Of a DNA stretch of 5,388 nucleotides, positions 1 to 5,388 are shown in pieces. Numbering within the stretch: the stretch's first letter is position 1; each line of letters opens with the position of its first letter. Location of the stretch: the NCBI GenBank assembly GCA_910586475.1, contig CAJUHM010000074.1, forward strand, positions 1-5,388, read 5' to 3'. Made by a program: the position numbers and the translations under genes. The notes below the pieces were generated by a model, which saw only the letters and a list, made by a program, of their open reading frames with translations, was not told where the DNA came from and did no database searches. This stretch comes from an uncultured Muribaculaceae bacterium. GTDB lineage: Bacteria > Bacteroidota > Bacteroidia > Bacteroidales > Muribaculaceae.

Positions 1-26
1 GATATATTAACTTAACTTTCAACTAC

Positions 27-45
27 TTCGGTAATTTTTACCGAA
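27..45. repeat. Perfect short inverted repeat
   Basis: TTCGGTAA (27-34) and TTACCGAA (38-45) are exact reverse complements separated by TTT, giving an 8-bp stem with a 3-base loop. The same octamer TTCGGTAA recurs in direct orientation at 289-296. A T-run does not follow on either strand, so this is not a typical terminator. It could be an operator-like palindrome or part of a feature lying to the left of the window. No function can be assigned from sequence alone. Confidence 0.5.
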
Positions 46-357
46 TCATTGTTATGACGGGGCTTATCCGAAAACCTCATATCCAATAATTCTGTTCGAT
101 ATGCCTATGGTTCAGAGAATGTATTCGTATAGTTTGCTGTGTAAATATTACGAAGACCCAGCGTCAGGCGGCTATTATATTGAGCGGGAGACAGGTCCGT
201 TGCGGCTAAAGTATGCCTTGAATTTCGGTGCCATTTATGGGAACGGCCTGTTTTTTAAAGAGAAAGATCGAAAACGTGATAACACTTGTTCGGTAAAGAT
301 TAGAGCATTCTGATAAAACAGGTGTAGAGATAGAAGAAATAATGATTATGCGGATGG

Positions 358-395
358 CAGGGACGCTCCACATGAATGTGTGTGGGGCATCTCTG
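358..395. terminator. Long imperfect hairpin, possible terminator of the transporter gene
   Basis: Bases 358-372 pair with 381-395 as a 15-position stem with one mismatch (C364/A389) and two G-T wobbles around an 8-base loop. The stem ends 33 bases beyond the transporter stop codon, a natural place for a terminator. Read on the minus strand, however, no T-run follows it. On the plus strand it is followed by ATTTT. It may therefore be a bidirectional or Rho-assisted terminator, an mRNA 3'-end stabiliser, or an extragenic palindromic repeat. Its left arm (357-369) matches 4294-4306 at 11 of 13 bases, which favours a dispersed repeat. Confidence 0.45.
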
Positions 396-427
396 ATTTT
401 GAGCGGCCGCACTCTCTCTTAGGGGGA

Positions 428-2089
428 TCAGATGAAGCAGAGGACGAGGAGCTGGGCTATGACGACGCGGGCGAACATTGAGAGGGGGTAGGTGGTTGCA
501 TAGGCAACGGCGGCGTTGTCGCCGGGGGTGATTTCGCCGGCGTAGGTCATTGACATCGGGTTGGCCATTGCTCCGCTGACCATTCCGGCGGCTGTTCCGA
601 AGTCGTAGTGCCACCAACGCATTGCGGCTATGGTCATCAGGAGTGAGGGTAGGATCGTGATGATGAATCCTGCGGCGACCCACGTCAAGCCGTTGCCACG
701 GAGGATGGTGTCGATGAACTGTGCCCCGGCGTCGAGTCCGAGGCATGCGAGGAATAGGGATAGTCCGATGCCGCGCAGCATGAGGTTGGCGCTTCGGGTT
801 GTGTAGGTGACGAGGTGGAAGTGGGGTCCGAAGCGTCCGATCAGGATGCCGACGACGATCGGTCCGCCTGCGAGTCCGAGTTTGATCGGTACGGAGATCC
901 CCGGGATCGAGATTGGGATTGATCCGACGATGAGCGAGAGTACGATTCCGATGAAGATGGCTGCGAGGTTCGGGTCTTTGAGGTCGGTTACGGAGTTGCC
1001 GACCATTGCTCCGACTTTGTTGATTGCATCGGCTGTGCCGACGATTGTCAGGCGGTCGCCGAGCTGCAGGATGAGGTCAGGGCGGGCGAGGAGTCGCACT
1101 CCGGAGCGTGACACTCGGGAGATGTTGACGCCGTAGATTCTGCGAAGCCGCAGAGATCCGAGCCGGCGTCCGTTGAGCTGAGGCTTGCTGATCGTGATTG
1201 TTCGGGAGAGGAGGTTTTTGTCGAGGGAGTCCCAGTTGATGTCGGGTTTGTTCCAGTCGCGATCGCTTTTTTCGCCGAAGAGTACGGTCAGTCTGGCGAC
1301 TTCGTCTTCGTTGGTGATCGCGAGGATGCGGTCTCCGTCGGACAGGATGTCGTCAGGACCGGGTATGGAGACGCTGTCGCCGTGCCAGAGGCGTGAGACG
1401 ACGAAGTGGATTTCGCCGAGGGCGTTGATTTCCTTTAGGGACATCCCGAAGATTCCGGGGTTTGTGACTCGGAATTCGGCCACATAGGTGTGGTCGGAGT
1501 CGTTGTTGCGCCTCTGTTCGTAGTCGGATTTCCGGGCGATGAATTTTTTTATGATGATGAATGCGAGAATCACTCCTACGGCTCCGAGGGGATAGGTCAC
1601 GGCGCAGCTCAGGGCCGCTCCTTCGGTCGAGAGTCCGAGCTGGCTTATGGCTTGCTGTGCAGCTCCGAGAGAGGGAGTGTTTGTCGTGGCGCCGCTCAGA
1701 ATGCCGACCATGTCAGTCATCGGGATCGCCATCAGATAGCTGAGGGCTACGGCAACGGCTGATCCGGCCAGGACGAGTCCGAGTCCGAGAAGGTTGAGTC
1801 TGATGCCTCCGGAGCGGAACGAGCTGAAAAATCCGGGTCCGACTTTCAGTCCGAGTTCGTAGACAAAAAGCATGAGACCGAAGTCTTCGGCGTATTTAAG
1901 GATTTCGGGATCGATGGCCAGTCCGATGTGGCCTGCGAGGATGCCGGTGAAAAAAACGAATGTGATGCCCAGCGAGATTCCGCATATGCGCAGTTTTCCG
2001 AGTCCCAGTCCGATGGCAATTATGACTGAGATCACGCAGAGGGCCTGCAGGGCGGATTGCTCCCAAAAGAGACTTTCAAACCAATTCAT
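428..2089 (-). CDS. AspT/YidE-family putative transporter with two RCK_C (TrkA_C) domains
   Basis: This 553-residue integral membrane protein belongs to the aspartate:alanine exchanger family, whose members have two YidE/YbjL membrane repeats flanking soluble TrkA_C domains. The N-terminal membrane half spans roughly residues 10-185. Two soluble regions fit RCK_C modules, at about 205-272 and 295-360 (LQLGDRLTIVG, 341-351). The second membrane half covers about 375-553. Duplication is visible in paired motifs: FVYELGLKVGPGF (75-87) with FLACLGLDAGAQF (446-458), and SGATTNTPSLGAA (132-144) with SGAMANPMSMTYA (505-517). The length is normal for the family. I chose ATG at 2089; the frame could begin two codons upstream at TTG 2095, but that adds only Met-His and uses a weak start. 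The gene is probably monocistronic, since the glyA terminator lies before it. The substrate is unproven: AspT exchanges aspartate and alanine, while many relatives are uncharacterised. Confidence 0.93.
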   Translation of the reverse strand: MNWFESLFWEQSALQALCVISVIIAIGLGLGKLRICGISLGITFVFFTGILAGHIGLAIDPEILKYAEDFGLMLFVYELGLKVGPGFFSSFRSGGIRLNLLGLGLVLAGSAVAVALSYLMAIPMTDMVGILSGATTNTPSLGAAQQAISQLGLSTEGAALSCAVTYPLGAVGVILAFIIIKKFIARKSDYEQRRNNDSDHTYVAEFRVTNPGIFGMSLKEINALGEIHFVVSRLWHGDSVSIPGPDDILSDGDRILAITNEDEVARLTVLFGEKSDRDWNKPDINWDSLDKNLLSRTITISKPQLNGRRLGSLRLRRIYGVNISRVSRSGVRLLARPDLILQLGDRLTIVGTADAINKVGAMVGNSVTDLKDPNLAAIFIGIVLSLIVGSIPISIPGISVPIKLGLAGGPIVVGILIGRFGPHFHLVTYTTRSANLMLRGIGLSLFLACLGLDAGAQFIDTILRGNGLTWVAAGFIITILPSLLMTIAAMRWWHYDFGTAAGMVSGAMANPMSMTYAGEITPGDNAAVAYATTYPLSMFARVVIAQLLVLCFI

Positions 2090-2092
2090 ATG

Positions 2093-2100
2093 CAAAATTA
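2093..2100 (-). promoter_or_regulatory. Candidate Bacteroidetes -7 promoter box of the transporter gene
   Basis: The minus strand reads TAATTTTG, an exact match to the Bacteroidetes -7 consensus TAnnTTTG, ending three bases before the ATG at 2089. It lies after the glyA terminator, where a new promoter is expected. No good -33 TTTG is seen at the usual spacing; the nearest candidate is only TTCC. If the box is real, transcription would begin at or next to the start codon, giving an almost leaderless mRNA. A chance match in AT-rich DNA is possible. Confidence 0.35.
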
Positions 2101-2179
2101 CACAATCTCTGAGAAACTGGCGGAATCCGGATGGATTTTCTTTTTGCGGGGCTGTCGGGGAGGGCTGAAAAAGATCAGA

Positions 2180-2211
2180 CGCCGGTCAGAATTTTGAAAT
2201 TCTGACCGGCG
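2180..2211 (-). terminator. Rho-independent terminator after glyA
   Basis: Bases 2180-2194 and 2197-2211 are perfect reverse complements: a 15-bp stem (arm CGCCGGTCAGAATTT) with only two unpaired central bases. The hairpin begins 28 bases past the glyA stop codon. On the minus strand it is followed by TCTGATCTTTTTC, so a T-run starts about seven bases after the stem. It should end the pyrB-pyrI-reductase-glyA transcript and separate it from the transporter gene. The plus-strand side also has a T-run, but about 15 bases away, and there is no plus-strand gene to terminate. Confidence 0.75.
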
Positions 2212-2238
2212 CCATAGAGGGATATTGTTTTTTTCTTA

Positions 2239-3519
2239 TCAGAATGCGAACATGGGGTAGGCTTCCATTGTCGCGTTGACTTTTGCACGGACTTTTTCGA
2301 TGACAGCGGGGTCTTCGGGCGAAGAGAGGACGGTGTCGATCAGTTCGACGATCTGATGCATGAGGTCTTCTTTAGCTCCGCGGGTTGTGATTGCGGGAGT
2401 TCCGAGACGGATTCCGGATGTCTGGAAGGGGGAGCGGCTGTCGAAGGGCACCATGTTTTTGTTGGCAGTGATGTCGGCTTCGACGAGGACTTTTTCGGCA
2501 ACCTTACCTGTCAGATCGGGGAATTTGGTCCGGAGGTCGACGAGGATGCAGTGGTTGTCGGTTCCGTTGGATATGATCTTATAGCCTCGTTCGATCATGG
2601 CTTCCGCCATGATTGCTGCGTTTTTCTTGACCTGTTCCTGATATGTTCGGAATTCGGGCTGGAGCGCTTCGCCGAAAGCGACGGCTTTTGCAGCGATCAC
2701 ATGTTCGAGAGGTCCACCCTGAGCTCCGGGGAATACTGCTGAGTTCAGCAGTGCGGACATCATGCGAATTTCGCCTTTTGGAGTGGTCTTTCCCCAGGGG
2801 TTGGGGAAGTCTTTGCCCATTAGGATGATTCCGCCACGCGGTCCGCGAAGGGTCTTGTGGGTTGTCGAGGTCACGATGTGGGCGTGTTTAACGGGGTTGT
2901 CGAGGAGTCCGGCGGCGATGAGTCCGGCGGGGTGTGCCATGTCGACCATGAAGATGGCTCCGATTTCGTCGGCGAGACGGCGCATTCGTGCGTAGTCCCA
3001 TTCGCGAGAGTATGCGCTGGCACCACCGATGATCAGTCGCGGACGTTCGCGACGAGCGACTTCTTCCATCTGTTCGTAGTCGACGAGCCCGGTTTCAGCG
3101 TCGACGTTGTATTCGAGCGCTTTATAAACGAGACCGGAGAAGTTGACAGGGCTTCCGTGGGAGAGGTGTCCGCCATGAGAGAGGTTCAGTCCGAGGAATT
3201 TGTCGCCGGGATTAAGACAGGCCATGAACACGGCCATGTTTGCCTGTGCTCCGGAGTGGGGCTGTACGTTGGCATATTCGGCTCCGAAGAGTTGTTTCAC
3301 ACGGTCGATTGCCAGTTGTTCAACCTGATCCACTACCTGACATCCGCCATAGTAGCGGTGGCCGGGGTATCCTTCGGCGTATTTGTTGGTCAGGCAAGAT
3401 CCCATAGCGCGCATGACGTCGTCGGAGACGAAGTTTTCAGATGCGATAAGTTCGATGCCTTTTTTCTGACGCTGATACTCGAGGTCGATCAGGTCGAAGA
3501 TTTGTTTGTCGTGTTGCAT
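2239..3519 (-). CDS. glyA: Serine hydroxymethyltransferase
   Basis: This cytosolic, PLP-dependent enzyme interconverts serine plus tetrahydrofolate with glycine plus 5,10-methylenetetrahydrofolate, the main one-carbon supply for purines, dTMP and methionine. The 426 residues form a complete fold-type I aminotransferase-like protein. Visible landmarks are IASENF (25-30), YAEGYPGHRYYGG (47-59, with the catalytic Glu49), HSGAQAN (88-94), VDMAHPAGL (192-200, with Asp193 and His196 near the cofactor), TSTTHKTLRGPRGG (217-230, Schiff-base Lys222) and SGIRLGTPA (368-376, substrate-carboxylate Arg371). Compared with E. coli GlyA as I remember it, about 13 extra residues lie at roughly 236-255, which may be usual in Bacteroidetes. 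ATG at 3519 gives the expected N-terminus; there is no Shine-Dalgarno sequence, as is common in this phylum. The gene follows the flavin reductase by 37 bases with no promoter visible between, so the two are probably cotranscribed. A strong terminator follows. Confidence 0.98.
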   Translation of the reverse strand: MQHDKQIFDLIDLEYQRQKKGIELIASENFVSDDVMRAMGSCLTNKYAEGYPGHRYYGGCQVVDQVEQLAIDRVKQLFGAEYANVQPHSGAQANMAVFMACLNPGDKFLGLNLSHGGHLSHGSPVNFSGLVYKALEYNVDAETGLVDYEQMEEVARRERPRLIIGGASAYSREWDYARMRRLADEIGAIFMVDMAHPAGLIAAGLLDNPVKHAHIVTSTTHKTLRGPRGGIILMGKDFPNPWGKTTPKGEIRMMSALLNSAVFPGAQGGPLEHVIAAKAVAFGEALQPEFRTYQEQVKKNAAIMAEAMIERGYKIISNGTDNHCILVDLRTKFPDLTGKVAEKVLVEADITANKNMVPFDSRSPFQTSGIRLGTPAITTRGAKEDLMHQIVELIDTVLSSPEDPAVIEKVRAKVNATMEAYPMFAF

Positions 3520-3556
3520 GTCGAGAGTTGATTGAGTTTAAGTACCTAAAGGTGAT

Positions 3557-4138
3557 TTATTTTGAGTTCTTTGATTTTTTCTTTTTCATGACGCTCCATC
3601 CGAATCGTCCGATCGGCTGTCCCTGTGCGAAGTATTGTCCGTGGGAGTAGCTGATGAGTCCGCTTTTGTCGAGTCGGAAGGCTCCGGAACCGGGGTCGAT
3701 CAGGCCTTCGTCGGCGAGAACGCAAAGGACTTCGGCGAGAAACATGTCGTGAGATCCGAGGCGAATGATTTCCCTGACACGGCATTCGATGCTAACGGGA
3801 GATTCGGCAACAGAGGGGCATGAGACCATTCGTCCGGGTTCGGGTGTGAGTCCGTTTTCGGCCCATTTGTCGAAGTCCCGTCCGGATCTGACGCCGCACC
3901 AGTCGGTTGCGCGTGCGATCTCTTCGGTTGTCAGATTGATGGTGAATTCCATCCGGTCTGCGACGATTGCGTAGGAGTGGCGTTCGGGCCGAAGGGATAT
4001 GTAGCACATGGCAGGGTCGGTGCATACGGTCCCGGTCCAACCGACGGTGATCAGATTAGAGCTGTCGGGCGTCCCGCAGCTGATTAGTGCTGCGGGAAGG
4101 GGGTAGATCATAGTTCCCGGTTTCCACTGTTGTTTCAT
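3557..4138 (-). CDS. Flavin reductase family protein (FMN-binding split barrel)
   Basis: The 193-residue product resembles flavoredoxin/FlaRed-type proteins, which bind FMN and transfer electrons, often from NAD(P)H, to free flavin or a partner enzyme. The signature is NLITVGWTGTVCTDP (28-42) followed by ISLRPERHSY (47-56), the usual phosphate- and isoalloxazine-contacting segment. FTINL (65-69) and GSHDMFLAEV (128-137) are also typical. No signal peptide is seen, so it should be cytosolic. The C-terminus is a lysine-rich tail (KKKKSKNSK). The frame extends upstream to a GTG at 4180, but I prefer ATG 4138 because MKQQWKPGTMIYPLPAALISC matches the family N-terminus and the 14 extra residues look unrelated. 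It lies 206 bases after pyrI and 37 before glyA, an arrangement I associate with Bacteroidales. Its physiological partner and any role in nucleotide metabolism are unknown. Confidence 0.9.
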   Translation of the reverse strand: MKQQWKPGTMIYPLPAALISCGTPDSSNLITVGWTGTVCTDPAMCYISLRPERHSYAIVADRMEFTINLTTEEIARATDWCGVRSGRDFDKWAENGLTPEPGRMVSCPSVAESPVSIECRVREIIRLGSHDMFLAEVLCVLADEGLIDPGSGAFRLDKSGLISYSHGQYFAQGQPIGRFGWSVMKKKKSKNSK

Positions 4139-4176
4139 GTGTCGGTTTTGTCTGGGTTTGAGAAAATGTCTGAAAT

Positions 4177-4308
4177 TCACACTATGGGAAGAGTGCCAAA
4201 GGGGGGCGTTCCGGTCGGTCGATTGAGGTCTTTTACGGTTGTTTCCGCCGGGTCTGAACGGTCAGATGGGCCGCTATGCGCTTGTGTCAACTCGCAGAGA
4301 CGCTTCAT
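4177..4308 (-). other. Cryptic 43-codon reading frame in the pyrI-reductase gap
   Basis: The minus strand encodes 43 codons from ATG 4308, starting MKRLCELTQAHSG and ending GTPPFGTLPIV before a TGA (4177-4179). If that TGA is ignored, the same frame continues with ISDIFSNPDKTDT to a second TGA at 4135-4137, which overlaps the reductase ATG as ATGA. There is no recognised domain, and the composition is rich in Pro, Thr and Asp. I have an unverified memory of similar short hypothetical ORFs recurring between genes in Bacteroidales. It may be a degraded small gene, a leader peptide, or a coding-like part of a repeat or structured RNA. I would not annotate it as a confirmed protein. Confidence 0.25.
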
Positions 4309-4341
4309 GAAAATCCCACAACTAAATTCAAACAGTCTCTG
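4295..4341. repeat. Inverted repeat downstream of pyrI
   Basis: CAGAGAC (4295-4301) and GTCTCTG (4335-4341) are perfect 7-base reverse complements with a 33-base spacer; two more pairs form outward after one mismatch. The structure starts four bases past the pyrI stop codon. No T-run follows on the minus strand, so it is a poor intrinsic terminator. It may be an extragenic palindromic element, an mRNA processing or stability structure, or a partial attenuator between pyrI and the reductase. The arm and adjoining bases (GCAGAGACGCTTC, 4294-4306) resemble 357-369 in the other intergenic region. Confidence 0.4.
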
Positions 4342-4344
4342 AGA

Positions 4345-4806
4345 TCAGTCGATTATGGCTTCGTGGGCTTTGACGGAGTGTCCGCAGTAGTGGCAGCGAA
4401 TCGTCACGTCGTCGCGGTCGATCACGGAGAATCGTGATCGCATCGGTTCGTTGTTGCTGATGCATTTCGGGTTGCCGCATTTGACAATCCCGACGATATG
4501 GTCGGGGAGGACGACCCGGCGTTTTTCAACGACTTCGTAGTCGCGGATTATGTTTATTTTGGCGTTCGGGGCAATCAGGGCAATGCGGTTTAGGACGTTT
4601 TCGGGAAACTCCACGTCGGCAACCTTTATGATTCCTTTGGTTCCGAGACGGCGAGAGGAAAGGTTGTTTCCGATCGTCACGTTGTTGGTCATCTTTTCGA
4701 TCCCGAGGATTCTGACCGCTTTGAAAAGCGCTTCGCAAGGAACGCGGTCGATGACAGTGCCGGCTCTGAGGGCGGCAACGGCGAGTTCTTTTTTGTTCTG
4801 TGTCAT
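4345..4806 (-). CDS. pyrI: Aspartate carbamoyltransferase regulatory chain
   Basis: PyrI has no catalytic activity; it binds nucleotide effectors and holds PyrB trimers in the allosteric ATCase holoenzyme (two catalytic trimers with three regulatory dimers in E. coli). The 153-residue length is that of the family. The N-terminal nucleotide-binding domain (about 1-100) shows AGTVIDRVP (15-23), with Asp20 at the effector site, and NLSSRRLGTKGIIKV (48-62), with conserved lysines 57 and 61. The C-terminal zinc domain has all four ligands: Cys110 and Cys115 (KCGNPKC), and Cys138 and Cys141 (CHYC). The ATG overlaps the pyrB stop as ATGA, implying translational coupling and matched subunit synthesis; GAGG lies seven bases upstream, an SD-like match uncommon in this phylum. 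A 206-base gap separates it from the flavin reductase. Confidence 0.98.
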   Translation of the reverse strand: MTQNKKELAVAALRAGTVIDRVPCEALFKAVRILGIEKMTNNVTIGNNLSSRRLGTKGIIKVADVEFPENVLNRIALIAPNAKINIIRDYEVVEKRRVVLPDHIVGIVKCGNPKCISNNEPMRSRFSVIDRDDVTIRCHYCGHSVKAHEAIID

Positions 4807-5388
4807 AGTGCGGCCTCTTTATAAATGTCAATGTCCAAAGCTTTGCAAATGATAGCCTGTCGGGCAAAAAGCCCGTTGCGGGCCTGTTCGAAATAGTAGG
4901 CTTTCGGGTTGTCGTCGACGTCCCGGTCGATTTCGTTGACTCTTGGTAGCGGATGGAGCACGCGCAGGTTCGGTTTTGTTTCGAGGAGCATGTCGTTGCG
5001 GAGAGTGTAGAGGTTTTTGACTCGCTCATATTCCATGATGTCGGAAAATCGTTCGCGCTGTACGCGAGTCATGTAGAGGATGTCTGTTGCGGCGAGAACG
5101 TCAGAGTCGAATTCGGAGTGTTCGGTGTAGGGGATGCCGTTTGCGTCGCAGAAGTCGCGGTATTCTTTCGGCATCCGCAGCTCTTCGCATGCGACGAAAC
5201 GGAATGTTGGGTTGAAGTAGCGCATGGCCATCAGGAGAGAGTGGACGGTCCGGCCGTATTTGAGGTCGCCGACCATTGTTATTGTCAGGTTTTCGAGCGA
5301 TCCCTGTGTTTTGTAGATCGAATAGAGGTCGAGCATAGTCTGCGAGGGGGTGCTGGTTTGCACCGTCGCCGGCGTTGATGATTGGTGT
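4803..5388 (-). CDS. pyrB: Aspartate carbamoyltransferase catalytic chain (5' end off window, apparent frameshift)
   Basis: PyrB condenses carbamoyl phosphate with L-aspartate to give N-carbamoyl-L-aspartate, the committed step of pyrimidine synthesis. The visible part is the aspartate-binding half of the chain: TMVGDLKYGRTVHS (on 5276 to 5235), YMTRVQRER (around 5070-5050) and LHPLPRV (around 4960-4938), all typical of PyrB. At the window edge one frame reads TPIINAGDGANQHP (5388-5347), the expected lead-in. The continuation SQTMLDLYSI begins at 5345 in a different frame. A run of five G on the plus strand (5346-5350) is one base longer than needed to join them, and lies inside the conserved HP(S/T)Q active-site motif. 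This is either a sequence error or a real disruption. A GTG at 5363 opens the downstream frame but is not a plausible true start. Some 120 N-terminal residues should lie beyond the window. The stop overlaps pyrI by four bases. Confidence 0.93.
   Translation of the reverse strand, partial: HQSSTPATVQTSTPSQTMLDLYSIYKTQGSLENLTITMVGDLKYGRTVHSLLMAMRYFNPTFRFVACEELRMPKEYRDFCDANGIPYTEHSEFDSDVLAATDILYMTRVQRERFSDIMEYERVKNLYTLRNDMLLETKPNLRVLHPLPRVNEIDRDVDDNPKAYYFEQARNGLFARQAIICKALDIDIYKEAAL

Larger units (their letters stand above)
1..427. other. Non-coding region downstream of the transporter gene
   Basis: I find no convincing gene in this stretch. A plus-strand frame stays open from 35 to 313, with an ATG at 101 giving 70 codons. 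Its protein is rich in Tyr, Gly and Lys, shows no domain I recognise, and has no ribosome binding site or clear promoter in front of it. The region is visibly more AT-rich than the genes to its right, as expected for intergenic DNA or the edge of a unit beyond the window. It holds a short perfect palindrome (27-45) and a longer imperfect hairpin (358-395), listed separately. An 8-base GC palindrome, GCGGCCGC, sits at 403-410 and could be chance. Confidence 0.6.

Noticed and set aside
101..313. Plus-strand 70-codon open frame in the left flank, a possible small gene
   Set aside because: It has no recognisable domain, no ribosome binding site and no exact -7 box. The frame is open from 35 without a better start. 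A frame of this length is expected by chance; homologues in relatives would be needed to accept it.
403..410. NotI-like GCGGCCGC palindrome suggesting a vector junction
   Set aside because: An isolated 8-base GC palindrome has no adjoining vector or polylinker sequence that I recognise, so chance is the simpler explanation.
300..746. Minus-strand frame of 148 codons overlapping the transporter 3' end
   Set aside because: It is an out-of-frame Arg/His/Pro-rich translation overlapping the conserved C-terminal half of the transporter.
2221..2238. Plus-strand T-run after the glyA hairpin as a bidirectional terminator
   Set aside because: The T-run begins about 15 bases past the stem and there is no plus-strand gene to its left, so only the minus-strand role is supported.
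2857..3531. Long plus-strand frame (224 codons) opposite glyA
   Set aside because: It is the antisense shadow of a clearly conserved glyA gene; long opposite-strand frames are common in GC-biased genes. The translation shows no domain.
4139..4180. Extended N-terminus of the flavin reductase from GTG 4180
   Set aside because: The added residues (MNFRHFLKPRQNRH) do not look like family sequence, GTG is a weaker start, and ATG 4138 gives the typical MKxxWKPGTMIYPLP beginning.

Overview
The window looks like a chromosomal housekeeping segment from a member of the Bacteroidales. A Muribaculaceae-like genome is my best guess, but this is inference. The reasons are the gene order pyrB-pyrI-flavin reductase-glyA, which I associate with Bacteroidales, mostly absent Shine-Dalgarno sequences, a match to the Bacteroidetes -7 promoter box (TAnnTTTG), and protein sequences that read like that order. 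Every gene I can support lies on the minus strand, so transcription runs from right to left.

From right to left, the segment opens with the 3' part of pyrB (4803-5388), the catalytic chain of aspartate carbamoyltransferase, cut off by the window edge. It overlaps pyrI (4345-4806), the zinc-binding regulatory chain, by four bases. A 206-base gap follows, holding an inverted repeat and a small cryptic reading frame. Next come a flavin reductase-family protein (3557-4138) and, 37 bases later, glyA (2239-3519), serine hydroxymethyltransferase. A strong hairpin with a T-run just after glyA (2180-2211) closes this transcription unit. Beyond it lies a separately promoted, two-domain AspT/YidE-type membrane transporter (428-2089). 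The leftmost 427 bases hold no gene I can defend, only two hairpin-forming repeats.

PyrB and PyrI catalyse and control the committed step of pyrimidine synthesis, making N-carbamoyl-L-aspartate. GlyA makes 5,10-methylenetetrahydrofolate, which is needed among other things for dTMP, so the unit joins nucleotide and one-carbon metabolism. The partner of the flavin reductase is unknown. The transporter belongs to a family whose founder exchanges aspartate for alanine, and aspartate is a PyrB substrate, but nothing here proves a functional link.

The most notable points are an apparent one-base frameshift in a C-run inside the pyrB active-site motif, and the pyrI-reductase gap. The gap encodes a small frame that, apart from one TGA, would run into the reductase start codon, and it carries a palindromic element resembling the one downstream of the transporter. 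I found no CRISPR array, tRNA, rRNA, insertion sequence or obvious new multi-gene system.
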